Assembly (NCBI RefSeq): GCF_013363995.1 | Contig: NZ_JABWGO010000016.1 | Location: forward strand, 90,006-154,005 | Source: Nonomuraea rhodomycinica | GTDB taxonomy: Bacteria; Actinomycetota; Actinomycetes; Streptosporangiales; Streptosporangiaceae | DNA: 64,000 nt | Direction of reading: 5' to 3' | Part shown: positions 16,409 through 24,273 of the stretch, piece after piece | Numbering within the stretch: position 1 is the stretch's first letter | How the letters are laid out: each line of letters begins with the position of its first letter | Position numbers and translations under genes: made by a program | The notes under the pieces: generated by a model | The model's database searches: none | What the model saw: only the letters and a program-made list of their open reading frames with translations | What the model was told of the DNA's origin: nothing

Positions 16409-17053
16409 TCATCCTTCCGGACTCCAGACCATGGTCTGCTGGTGGAGCGGCCGGCCCTCGTGCCTGAGGCCGGGCACCATCGGCGTCGGGCCGTGCCGGA
16501 CGAAGCCCATGCGTTCGAAGAAGCGCACCGCGCGGGCGTTCTCCACCAGCGTCCGCAGGTGGCATCCGGGGGAGCCGGTGAGCCGGAGCCGGTCGAGCCA
16601 GCGGTGCATCAGCGCGTCGGCGGCGCCCGTCCCGCGGGCCGAGGGCGCCACGGCGATGTGCAGGTGCGCCGGCCATCGGGCGTCGGTGAAGTCCTCCGGG
16701 GCGGGCTCCCCCCGGATCCCCGCCCGCGCCATGTCGAGCACGCCGCGGGCGAAGAACGCCGCGGCCCGTGACCGGAAGCCCGGCCAGTACTTCCCGAGGG
16801 CCTGGGCCAGGCGGGCGGACTCGCTGGGGAACGTCGCGCTGTCCGGGCATCCCGTCAGGTAGCCGACCAGGGCGCCGCCGTCCTCGGCCAGCAGCAACGA
16901 GCCCGGCTCCAGGTCCATGTACGGATCGAGGTAGACGGCCGCCTCCGACTCCCGGTGGCCCCAGAGGGACGCGGTGGGCGCTCCTTCGCCCGCCCGGCCG
17001 AACAGGTCACGTAGCGCGGCGCGGTCGGTCTCGGCGAAGCCGCGAATCTCCAT
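16409..17053 (-). CDS. GNAT-family N-acetyltransferase
   Basis: 214 residues from the ATG at 17053, preceded by GAGGGAG. The acetyl-CoA loop is recognisable in HLHIAVAPSARGTGAADALMHRWLDRL, followed by the usual NARAVRFFERMGFVRHG. Upstream residues (AEDGGALVGYLTG) form the central strand. The substrate is unknown. It is transcribed divergently from the TetR regulator 17179-17913 across a 125-bp gap containing candidate operator sequences, so the acetyltransferase may be a target of that regulator, for example in drug detoxification. Confidence 0.92.
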   Translation of the reverse strand: MEIRGFAETDRAALRDLFGRAGEGAPTASLWGHRESEAAVYLDPYMDLEPGSLLLAEDGGALVGYLTGCPDSATFPSESARLAQALGKYWPGFRSRAAAFFARGVLDMARAGIRGEPAPEDFTDARWPAHLHIAVAPSARGTGAADALMHRWLDRLRLTGSPGCHLRTLVENARAVRFFERMGFVRHGPTPMVPGLRHEGRPLHQQTMVWSPEG

Positions 17054-17115
17054 CAAGGGCTCCCTCGGGGGTGGTGTGCCGGGGTCTCCGAGCGGCAGAA
17101 AAACTGCGTTCGCTC

Positions 17116-17146
17116 TACACTGTATGACGTACGCGATTATCGTACG
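17116..17146. promoter_or_regulatory. Candidate promoter/operator between GNAT and TetR genes
   Basis: TACACTGTA (17116-17124) is a perfect palindrome that also fits a -10 element, and two CGTACG hexamers (17128-17133 and 17141-17146) follow with a 7-nt spacer. This arrangement between divergent genes fits autoregulation by the TetR-family protein, but no site has been tested. Confidence 0.4.
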
Positions 17147-17178
17147 GCCTCGCCGTGCGTGCTTGGGAAGATGGCTCC

Positions 17179-17913
17179 ATGGCAGAACTCCCACCCGTCG
17201 TGGCGCGCATGTGGGGCCGTGAGCCCGTGTCGCGTCGCGGGCCGCGACCGCGCCTCGACCTGGCCTCGATCACGGCGGCCGCCATCGAGATCGCCGACGC
17301 CGAAGGGCTCGCGGGCGTCTCCATGGGCCGCGTGGCCGCGCGGCTGGGCGTCGCGCCGATGGGGCTGTACCGGTACGTGGGCAGCAAGGAGGACCTGCTG
17401 ACCGTGATGGCCGACAGCGCCGTGCCGGCCCCTCCCGACCGAGGCGGCCTGCCCTGGCGTGACTACCTCGCCACCTGGACCCGGGCCCACCGGGACCTCC
17501 TGCTCTCGCGCCCGTGGCTCATGGCGGTCCAGGGCGGCACGCCCCCCATGGGGCCGCGCCGGTTGAGCTGGCTGGACCGGGCCCTGGAGGCCCTCGGCGC
17601 GACGCCGCTGGACGACGGCGAGAAGTTCAACACCGTCACCGCGCTCACCGGCTACGCGCTGACCGGCGCCACGCTGGTCCACGCGACGAGCGCCGCGGGC
17701 GGGGAACGGGGGGCCGGGATCGCCGGGGCCGCCGAGTACGGCGAGGTCCTCGCGGAGGTGCTCGACCCGCGCACGTATCCGACCCTGTCGGCCATGATGC
17801 GCTCGGGGACGCTCGGCCGGTCGGAGGGCTGGGTCGAGGACGCCGACTTCGCCTTCGGCCTCGACCTCCTGCTGGACGGCGTCGAGGCGCTGATCCGCCG
17901 CCGCGCCGGGTGA
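17179..17913 (+). CDS. TetR/AcrR-family transcriptional regulator
   Basis: 244 residues from the ATG at 17179. The N-terminal HTH is clear: RPRLDLASITAAAIEIADAEGLAGVSMGRVAARLGVAPMGLYRYVGSKEDLLTVM. The C-terminal ligand domain resembles TetR_C groups with the typical LTGYALTG helix. It is divergent to the GNAT gene and presumably represses itself and perhaps that gene. An upstream in-frame GTG at 17155 is possible, but GGAAG fits the ATG better. Confidence 0.92.
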   Translation: MAELPPVVARMWGREPVSRRGPRPRLDLASITAAAIEIADAEGLAGVSMGRVAARLGVAPMGLYRYVGSKEDLLTVMADSAVPAPPDRGGLPWRDYLATWTRAHRDLLLSRPWLMAVQGGTPPMGPRRLSWLDRALEALGATPLDDGEKFNTVTALTGYALTGATLVHATSAAGGERGAGIAGAAEYGEVLAEVLDPRTYPTLSAMMRSGTLGRSEGWVEDADFAFGLDLLLDGVEALIRRRAG

Positions 17914-18041
17914 CCCTCCGCAACCGGCACGGCGGAATGCATGGGGTGGTAGGGAAACCGTCAAAAGGGCCGCATCGGGTATGAACCGCCCGGGGGTGGG
18001 ATAGGGACACGGAGAGAATTCCTCAGTACAGAGGGGAAGTC

Positions 18042-18725
18042 ATGACCGTGGCCCAGACCCGCTCGACCGCCACCGCCGGGACGGAGGCCGGCTCCGCCGG
18101 ACGGTTCAGGCTGGACCTACCGATGATGACGATCGAGCTCCGCCCGCCGCGGGTGCGCATGCCGCGGATTCCCCTGCCGCACGTTCCCGTCCCCCGGATC
18201 AGCCGCCAGGAGATGGGGCACGCCGCCGACGTCGCGCGGGCCATGCTGCCGCCGCCCGAGCGCGTCGCCTACTACGGAGCCCTCGGGGCGCTCGCGGTCA
18301 TGGGCGTCATCGAGTGGCCCGTCGCGGCGGCCATCGGCGCCGGGGCGATCATCGCGCAGCGGGCCCGTTCGGGGCAGACCCCCATGGGGAACGGCGGGCA
18401 GGGGGCGAGCGCGGCGGCGCGCACGGCATCGCGTACGTCCACGGCGGGTCGTGGGGGCGGCGGGGCGTCCGCCGCCGCCCGTAAGAGCGCCATGAAGGCC
18501 GAGGAGGCGCCCAGGAGCGGCTCGTCCCGAAGGGCGGCCGCAGCCCAGAGCACGTCGTCCAGGCAGGCGGCGTCCAGGCAGGCGGCGTCCGGGCAGGCGG
18601 CGTCCGGGCAGGCGCCCGCCACGCAGGCGCCCGCCACGCAGGCGCCCGCGACGCAGGCATCCTCTGCGAGGGCGCGGTCCAAGCCCGCCTCCGCCGCCGG
18701 CCCGCAGTCGGCCATGAGCACGTAG
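18042..18725 (+). CDS. Hypothetical membrane-associated protein with low-complexity Ala/Gln/Pro tail
   Basis: 227 residues, ATG with AGGGGAAG upstream. The first 60 residues are rich in Pro/Arg (RPPRVRMPRIPLPHVPVPRI). A hydrophobic segment follows (VAYYGALGALAVMGVIEWPVAAAIGAGAIIAQ, one or two membrane passes), and the rest is disordered, ending in QAAS and QAPAT tandem repeats. Not a named family to me. It precedes the CtpI-like ATPase gene, and similar short membrane proteins are often found there in actinomycetes, but a terminator hairpin separates the two. Confidence 0.75.
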   Translation: MTVAQTRSTATAGTEAGSAGRFRLDLPMMTIELRPPRVRMPRIPLPHVPVPRISRQEMGHAADVARAMLPPPERVAYYGALGALAVMGVIEWPVAAAIGAGAIIAQRARSGQTPMGNGGQGASAAARTASRTSTAGRGGGGASAAARKSAMKAEEAPRSGSSRRAAAAQSTSSRQAASRQAASGQAASGQAPATQAPATQAPATQASSARARSKPASAAGPQSAMST

Positions 18726-18746
18726 CCGCGCGCAGGACGAGATCCA

Positions 18747-18773
18747 CGGCCGCTCGCGTCACGCGAGCGGCCG
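18747..18773 (+). terminator. Hairpin between the 18042 gene and the ctpI-like gene
   Basis: Perfect 12-bp stem (18747-18758 with 18762-18773) and a 3-nt loop, 21 nt after the stop codon. It suggests the P-type ATPase has its own promoter or is expressed by partial read-through. Confidence 0.65.
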
Positions 18774-18853
18774 CCGCGATCCTCCACCCCTGACAAGCCC
18801 GCCTGTCCACCTCCCCCCGCAGGACACACCCGTTCGATGGGAGGGGAGACCCC

Positions 18854-21800
18854 ATGCGGTTGCCCGGCGTACCCGCCGCCGCGGGCGCCCTGCTCGGCAT
18901 GCTCCCCGAGCCGCTGCGCGGTCTCCTCCCACGCCCCCGGACGGTCCGCGCGTGCCCCGGCGGCATGCGCGTCGAGGTGCGCGCCGTGGGCGGGCCGGGC
19001 ACCGGGCGGCAGGCGCGCCTCCTGGAGGACCGCCTGCTGGCCACCGGCGTCGAGCGCGCCGAGGTCAACGGCGCGCTCGGGTTCGTGTACGTCGCCTGCG
19101 ACCCGGCCACGACGGACGTGGACAAGCTCCTGGAGATCATCGAGGAGCTGGACGTCCAGGAGCCGGGCGAGGGCGAGGCGGGCCGCGCCGAGGACGACGC
19201 CGGCTCCGTGCGGCCGAAGGGGCGGCTGCCCGCTCCGGCCCGGGTCCAGGAGGTGCTGGAGGTCCTGGACGACATCCGCACGATCGAGGCGGCCGTCGGC
19301 GGCGACGAGGACGAGCGTGAGCGGGGCGCCGGAGGCGAGGACGAGGAGGAGCGCGAGCGGGGCGCCGGAGGCGAGGACGAGGACGCGATCGGATACGGCG
19401 AGGACGACGAGGGCGGCGACGGAAGGGGCGGCGCCCCCCGCGCGCTCGACGGGTTCGAGCAGCAGGCGCGCGCCGCTGTCAGCCTCGGCCTGCACCTGCT
19501 CGGCGCCGGTGCGGCGCTGGCCGGGCAGGCCGCCCGCGTGCCGCGGCTGCCCGCGCTGGCGCCGGCTCTGCTCTCCCTGGTCGAGCACACCCCGCGGGTA
19601 CGCCGGGAGCTGGAGGAGCGCGTCGGCAAGCCGGCGGTGGACGCGGTGCTGACCTCCGGACGGATCCTCACGCACGCGCTCGCGCTGCGGCCGGTGTCGC
19701 TGCTCGTCGACTCCCTCGCCGCCGCCGGCCGTTACGTGGACGCCCGCGCCGGTCGCGCCGCCTGGGAGCGGCGCGAGGAGGCGTTCGCGGCCGAGGACGG
19801 GGCCTACCGCCACATCCGTACGGCCGTGCCGCGCCGCGTGACGCCGTTGCCGCGCGGGCCCGTCGAGAAGTACGCGGACGTGGCCGGCGGGCTGTCCCTG
19901 GCCGGGCAGGGCGTGACCACGTTCCTCACCCGTGATCACCAGCGAGGGCTGACCGTGCTGCTCGCGGGCGTGCCGAAGGCGGCGCGCCTGGGCCGGGACG
20001 CGTTCACCAGCGCGGTGATCCGGGCGCTGGCGCGGCGGGACACCATCGTGCTCGACCGCGACGCGCTGCACCGCATGGACCGCCTGGACACGGTGATCCT
20101 GGACGCCGGCCTCCTCACCACGGGCGCGTGGGCCGTCCACGGCGTCGTACCCCTCGGCGCCGGGGCCGACCTGGACGAGCTGCACAGCCGCCTGTACACG
20201 CTCGTCGATCTCACGGACCGCTCGGCCCCGAGGGCCCGCCGCGAGCGCGACGGGTGGAGCGTCGCCCCGTACGAGCCGCCACGCCCTCCTGATCCGGAAC
20301 CCGCCGAGGTGCGGCGGTGGCGCGAAGAAGGGGTCCGGCTGGTCGCGATCGCCAGGCGGGGCACCGTGGTCGCCGTCGTCGGCCTGGAGCCGGAGCCGCA
20401 CCCGCTCGCCGAGGCCCTGGTCGCCGCCCCCGGCGACGCGTGCGAGGTGGTGCTGGCCGGGGGAGACCCGCGGCTGGCCGGGCGGCTGGGAGTGAAGCGG
20501 GTCCTGCGCGGCGGGTCGCGGCTGGCCGCCGAGGTACGGGTGATGCAGGCCGAGGGACACGGCGTGGCGGTGGTGTCGCAACGGGGACGGCGCGCGCTGG
20601 CCCGGGCCGACCTGGGGATCGGCGTGCTCGGCAGGCCCCGCCCGGTCCCGTGGGACGCCGACGTGATCGGCGGGTTCGAGGGGGCGTACCTGCTGCTTCG
20701 CTGCCTGCCGCACGCGCGGAGGGCCGCCGGGCGGAGCGTGCGGGTGGCCGCGGCCGGGGCGGCCACGGGGGCGGTGCTGGCGTTCCTGGGGCCGGCGCGT
20801 ACGGCGCTGGCCCGGGTGCGTCTGGTGAGCGACGCCACGTCCGTGGCCGCGCTCGTCACGGGCGAATGGACGGGACGCCGCGCGGGCGGGGAGGCGCCTC
20901 CGCCGCCCGCCGACCACACGCCCTGGCACGCCATGACGGTGCGGGACGTGCTGTCGCGGCTCCGTACGTCCCCCGAAGGGCTCGCGGAGGAGGAGGCGGC
21001 ACGCCGCAGAGCGCACGCGGCGTACGGCGGGACCGGGGCGGTGGCCGCGTGGGCGGGGCGGCGCGGGGGGATCGCGCGCGCGGAGGGCGGGGCGCGCTCG
21101 CTCGCGCGCGCCTGCCTGGAGGAGATCGCCAACCCGCTCACGCCCGTGCTCGCCGCGGGCGCCGGTGTCTCCGCAGCGGTCGGCTCGGTGCTCGACGCCG
21201 GGCTGATCGTCGGCGTGATGGGCGTCGGCGCCCTGCTCGGCGGTACGCAGCGCTGGCACGCCGACCGGACCCTGCACCGCCTCACCCGCATCACCGCCAC
21301 CCGGGTACGCCTGCGCCGCCCACCCGCCCCCGAGCCCCTTTCCGCCCCCGGCACCCTTTCCGCGCCGGACACCCTTCCGGCGCCGGACACCCTTTCCGCG
21401 CCGGGCACCCTTTCCGCGCCGGAGAGCCTTTCCGCGCCGGGCACCGGCCCCGTCGCCGGCACCTGCCCCGCGCCCGCCGCCGAGTCTGCTCCCGAGGTGG
21501 AGGACCGTGAGGCGGACGGGCGTGCGGGGGAGGATCGCGGGGAGGCGGGGATCGTGGCCGGAGTCGCGGACGACCTCGTGCCCGGTGACGTGATCGAGCT
21601 GCGCGCCGGCGACGCCGTCCCCGCCGACGCCCGCCTGGTCGAGGCGTCGGGCCTGGAACTGGACGAGTCCACGCTGACCGGCGAGTCACGGCTCGTCGCC
21701 AAGAGCGCGGCCCCCACGGCCGCGCCGGCCGTCGCGGACCGCACGTCGATGGTGTACCAGGGCACCACCGTCGCGGCAGGACACGGCCTGGCCGTGGTGG

Positions 21801-23869
21801 TGGCCACCGGCGAGGCCACCGTAGCCGGCCGGACCGCGAGGCTGGCCGCGGCCGGCTCGCCCCCGACCGGAGTGGAGCTGCGGCTGCGCGCCCTGAGCCG
21901 CCGCATCCTCCCCGTGGCCATCGGCTCGGGCGTGGCGCTCATGGCGACCGAGCTGCTGCGGGGAGCGCCGCCGGCCGCCGCCGTCACCCCCGCCGTGAGC
22001 CTGGCGGTCGCCGCCGTCCCCGAGGGGCTGCCGTTCGTGGCGACGGTCGCGGAGCTCGCGTCGGCCAAGCGGCTGTCGGCCCGCGACACCCTCGTACGCA
22101 ACCCGTCCACGATCGAGGCGCTGGGTCGCGTGGACGTCCTGTGCTTCGACAAGACCGGTACCCTCACGGAGGGCCGCATCAGCCTGGGCCGGGTCTCGGA
22201 CGGCCGGATCGAGCGCTCCGTGGAGGACCTGTCGCCGGAGCTGCGGGCCGTGGTCGCCGCGGCGCTGCGGGCCTGCCCCCGGTACGAGGACGGACGCGCC
22301 ATCCCGCATCCCACGGACCGCGCCGTGGTGGAGGGCGCGGAGCGGCTGGGCGTCTTGCCGGCCGACGGGCTCGCGGGGTGGCGGCGGGTGGACGAGCTGC
22401 CGTTCGAGCCGGCCCGCGGCTACCACGCCGTCCTCGGCACGTACGGGACCGGCGCGTACGGGACGGGCGCGTACGGGACCGGAACGTACGGGCCCGGGGA
22501 GGAAGGCGGGACGCGGCAGGTGCTCAGCGTCAAGGGCGCCCCCGAGGTGCTGCTCGACCGCTGCACGACCCTGCGGCGCGGCGCCGGGACGGCGCCCCTG
22601 GACGCGGCGGCCAGGCGGGAGCTGGAGGAGGAGGTCGAGCGGCTGGCGCTCCAGGGCCACCGGGTGCTCGCGGTCGCCGAGCGGCCGGCCTCCAGCCGCG
22701 CCGACCTCGACGAGTCCAGGATCGAACGGCTGAGCTTCCTCGGCTTCCTCGGCCTGGCCGACCCGGTGCGGCCCACCGCCAAGCGGAGCGTCGAGGGCCT
22801 GATGAGGGCCGGAGTCCGCGTCGTCATGATCACCGGTGACCACCCGAGCACGGCCGAGGCCATCGCCGCCGAGATCAACGCCGTCAACGGCGGCCGGGTC
22901 ATGACCGGCCCCCAGCTCGACGAGGTGGACGACGGCGCGCTCGAGGAGGTGCTGCGGGACGTCACGGTGTTCGCCCGGGTCACGCCGGAGCACAAGGCGC
23001 GCATCGTCGCCGGGCTGCGCCGCATGGGCCGGGTGGTCGCCGTCACCGGCGACGGCGCGAACGACGTGCCCGCCATCCGGCTCGCGGACGTGGGCGTGGC
23101 CCTCGGCTCGCGCGCCACCCCGGCGGCCCGCGCCGCCGCCGACATCGTGGTGGTGGACGAGCGCATCGAGACCATCATCGACGCGATCGTGGAGGGCCGG
23201 GCGATGTGGGGGTCGGTCCGCGACTCGCTCGGCATGCTGCTCGGCGGGAACATCGGCGAGATCGTCTTCACCCTCGGCTCCAGCCTGCTGACCGGCCGCA
23301 GCGCGCTCAACACCCGCCAGCTCCTCCTCGTGAACCTGCTCACCGACATGCTCCCCGCCATGGCCGTGGCGGTCCGGCCGCCGGGCGCCGCCGACCCGGA
23401 CCGGCTCCTCACCGAAGGGCCGGAGGCGTCGCTGGGCGCCGCCCTGACCCGCGACATCCACCTGCGCGCGATCACCACCGCCGCGGCGGCCACGGCGGCG
23501 TGGCTGCTCGGCCGGACGACCGGCACGCGGGGGCGGGCCGACACGATCGGGCTGGTCGGGCTGGTGGCGGCGCAGCTCCTGCAGACGCTCGCCGTGGGCG
23601 GGCGGGACCGGCTGGTCATGCTGGCCTCGCTCGCGTCGCTGGCCGTGCTCGCGGTGATCGTCTCGGTGCCGGGGCTGAGCCGGCTGTTCGGGTGCCGCCC
23701 GATCGGTCCGCTGGGGTGGGGCATAGCGCTGGGCTGCGCCGCGGCGGCCGTGATCGTGGAGCGGGCCCTGGAACGGGGCCTGGAACAGGGTCTGGAACGC
23801 CTGCCCCGCCTGAGCGTCCCTCCCGGCCGGCCGACACCCACGCCGAAGCCCGGGCCCGTGCCCGCCTAG
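18854..23869 (+). CDS. ctpI: CtpI-like giant P-type ATPase with degenerate N-terminal ATPase half
   Basis: 1671 residues, the size range of mycobacterial CtpI. ATG with GGAGGGGAG upstream. The C-terminal half is a complete P-type ATPase: TGES at 942-945, phosphorylated Asp1099 in DKTGTLTEG, KGAPE in the nucleotide domain, and GDGANDVPAIRLADVG near 1399. The N-terminal half looks like a catalytically dead copy: VILDAGLLTTG (Asp417) aligns with the DKTGTLT site, and ALARADLGIGVLG aligns with the hinge motif. A short metal-binding-like segment (VRAVGGPGTGRQARLLEDRLL, about residues 37-95) is at the start but lacks CxxC. Transported ion unknown. Three low-complexity tandem repeats interrupt non-catalytic loops. 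Confidence 0.9.
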   Translation: MRLPGVPAAAGALLGMLPEPLRGLLPRPRTVRACPGGMRVEVRAVGGPGTGRQARLLEDRLLATGVERAEVNGALGFVYVACDPATTDVDKLLEIIEELDVQEPGEGEAGRAEDDAGSVRPKGRLPAPARVQEVLEVLDDIRTIEAAVGGDEDERERGAGGEDEEERERGAGGEDEDAIGYGEDDEGGDGRGGAPRALDGFEQQARAAVSLGLHLLGAGAALAGQAARVPRLPALAPALLSLVEHTPRVRRELEERVGKPAVDAVLTSGRILTHALALRPVSLLVDSLAAAGRYVDARAGRAAWERREEAFAAEDGAYRHIRTAVPRRVTPLPRGPVEKYADVAGGLSLAGQGVTTFLTRDHQRGLTVLLAGVPKAARLGRDAFTSAVIRALARRDTIVLDRDALHRMDRLDTVILDAGLLTTGAWAVHGVVPLGAGADLDELHSRLYTLVDLTDRSAPRARRERDGWSVAPYEPPRPPDPEPAEVRRWREEGVRLVAIARRGTVVAVVGLEPEPHPLAEALVAAPGDACEVVLAGGDPRLAGRLGVKRVLRGGSRLAAEVRVMQAEGHGVAVVSQRGRRALARADLGIGVLGRPRPVPWDADVIGGFEGAYLLLRCLPHARRAAGRSVRVAAAGAATGAVLAFLGPARTALARVRLVSDATSVAALVTGEWTGRRAGGEAPPPPADHTPWHAMTVRDVLSRLRTSPEGLAEEEAARRRAHAAYGGTGAVAAWAGRRGGIARAEGGARSLARACLEEIANPLTPVLAAGAGVSAAVGSVLDAGLIVGVMGVGALLGGTQRWHADRTLHRLTRITATRVRLRRPPAPEPLSAPGTLSAPDTLPAPDTLSAPGTLSAPESLSAPGTGPVAGTCPAPAAESAPEVEDREADGRAGEDRGEAGIVAGVADDLVPGDVIELRAGDAVPADARLVEASGLELDESTLTGESRLVAKSAAPTAAPAVADRTSMVYQGTTVAAGHGLAVVVATGEATVAGRTARLAAAGSPPTGVELRLRALSRRILPVAIGSGVALMATELLRGAPPAAAVTPAVSLAVAAVPEGLPFVATVAELASAKRLSARDTLVRNPSTIEALGRVDVLCFDKTGTLTEGRISLGRVSDGRIERSVEDLSPELRAVVAAALRACPRYEDGRAIPHPTDRAVVEGAERLGVLPADGLAGWRRVDELPFEPARGYHAVLGTYGTGAYGTGAYGTGTYGPGEEGGTRQVLSVKGAPEVLLDRCTTLRRGAGTAPLDAAARRELEEEVERLALQGHRVLAVAERPASSRADLDESRIERLSFLGFLGLADPVRPTAKRSVEGLMRAGVRVVMITGDHPSTAEAIAAEINAVNGGRVMTGPQLDEVDDGALEEVLRDVTVFARVTPEHKARIVAGLRRMGRVVAVTGDGANDVPAIRLADVGVALGSRATPAARAAADIVVVDERIETIIDAIVEGRAMWGSVRDSLGMLLGGNIGEIVFTLGSSLLTGRSALNTRQLLLVNLLTDMLPAMAVAVRPPGAADPDRLLTEGPEASLGAALTRDIHLRAITTAAAATAAWLLGRTTGTRGRADTIGLVGLVAAQLLQTLAVGGRDRLVMLASLASLAVLAVIVSVPGLSRLFGCRPIGPLGWGIALGCAAAAVIVERALERGLEQGLERLPRLSVPPGRPTPTPKPGPVPA
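19313..19384 (+). repeat. Two 36-nt tandem units inside the ctpI-like gene
   Basis: Encodes ERERGAGGEDE plus Glu or Asp twice, an acidic linker in the N-terminal cytoplasmic region. Confidence 0.85.
21338..21445 (+). repeat. Six 18-nt tandem units inside the ctpI-like gene
   Basis: Encodes LSAPGT-like hexapeptides from residue 829 on, in the loop before the actuator domain. Length is a multiple of three per unit, so copy changes keep the frame. Confidence 0.9.
22441..22492 (+). repeat. 15-nt tandem repeat (3.5 copies) inside the ctpI-like gene
   Basis: GTACGGGACCGGCGC-type units encode YGTGA repeats in the nucleotide-binding domain, just before the KGAPE motif region. Confidence 0.9.
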
Positions 23870-23943
23870 GAAGGCTCCGGTCCGGACGCATGCCGGGCCG
23901 GTCATCGCGCGTTCACCCATCGGACACGTAAGATGCCACCCAA

Positions 23944-23969
23944 TGCCAGATTTGTGGTGAAATCTGGCA
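23944..23969. promoter_or_regulatory. Perfect 10-bp inverted repeat upstream of the 49-residue peptide gene
   Basis: TGCCAGATTT and AAATCTGGCA are exact reverse complements separated by GTGGTG. It is unusually AT-rich for the surrounding DNA, 75 nt after the ctpI stop and 31 nt before the ATG at 24001. Without a U-tract it looks more like a dimeric-regulator operator than a terminator, though it could end the ctpI transcript. I cannot name the regulator. Confidence 0.6.
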
Positions 23970-24000
23970 GTAAATCCTGTTCTCCCCCGTGAGGTGTCTG

Positions 24001-24150
24001 ATGTCCGACTTCCTGGCCTCGCTGCTCGCCAAGGCGGCGATCATGGCCCTGGAGGCGCTGCTCACGCGGCTCATCCACGCTCTGATCACCACGTTCGCCC
24101 GGACCGCCGGTGTGACGTTCCTCCAGAACGCCGCCGCGCGACCCGCCTGA
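24001..24150 (+). CDS. 49-residue amphipathic helical peptide of unknown function
   Basis: ATG preceded by GAGGTG. The product starts MSDFLASLLAKAAIMALEAL and continues LTRLIHALITTFARTAGVTF, a long amphipathic helix with regular Leu/Ile/Ala spacing and a few Lys/Arg/His, then ends QNAAARPA. No signal peptide cleavage site and no Cys. I have the impression that comparable short peptides are found as lone conserved hypotheticals in actinomycetes, but cannot cite a function. Membrane surface association is the simplest inference. The perfect inverted repeat just upstream suggests controlled expression. Confidence 0.7.
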   Translation: MSDFLASLLAKAAIMALEALLTRLIHALITTFARTAGVTFLQNAAARPA

Positions 24151-24273
24151 CGACTCGCCCACCCCGCCCGAACGGCGGCGTGTCGCCGCGCCGACCCCCG
24201 TCCCGTGTCGCTACCGTGAGCGGATCGTCTCCGCGAGACCGGTCAACTCGGCACGATCTACCCCTGTGGTCTG

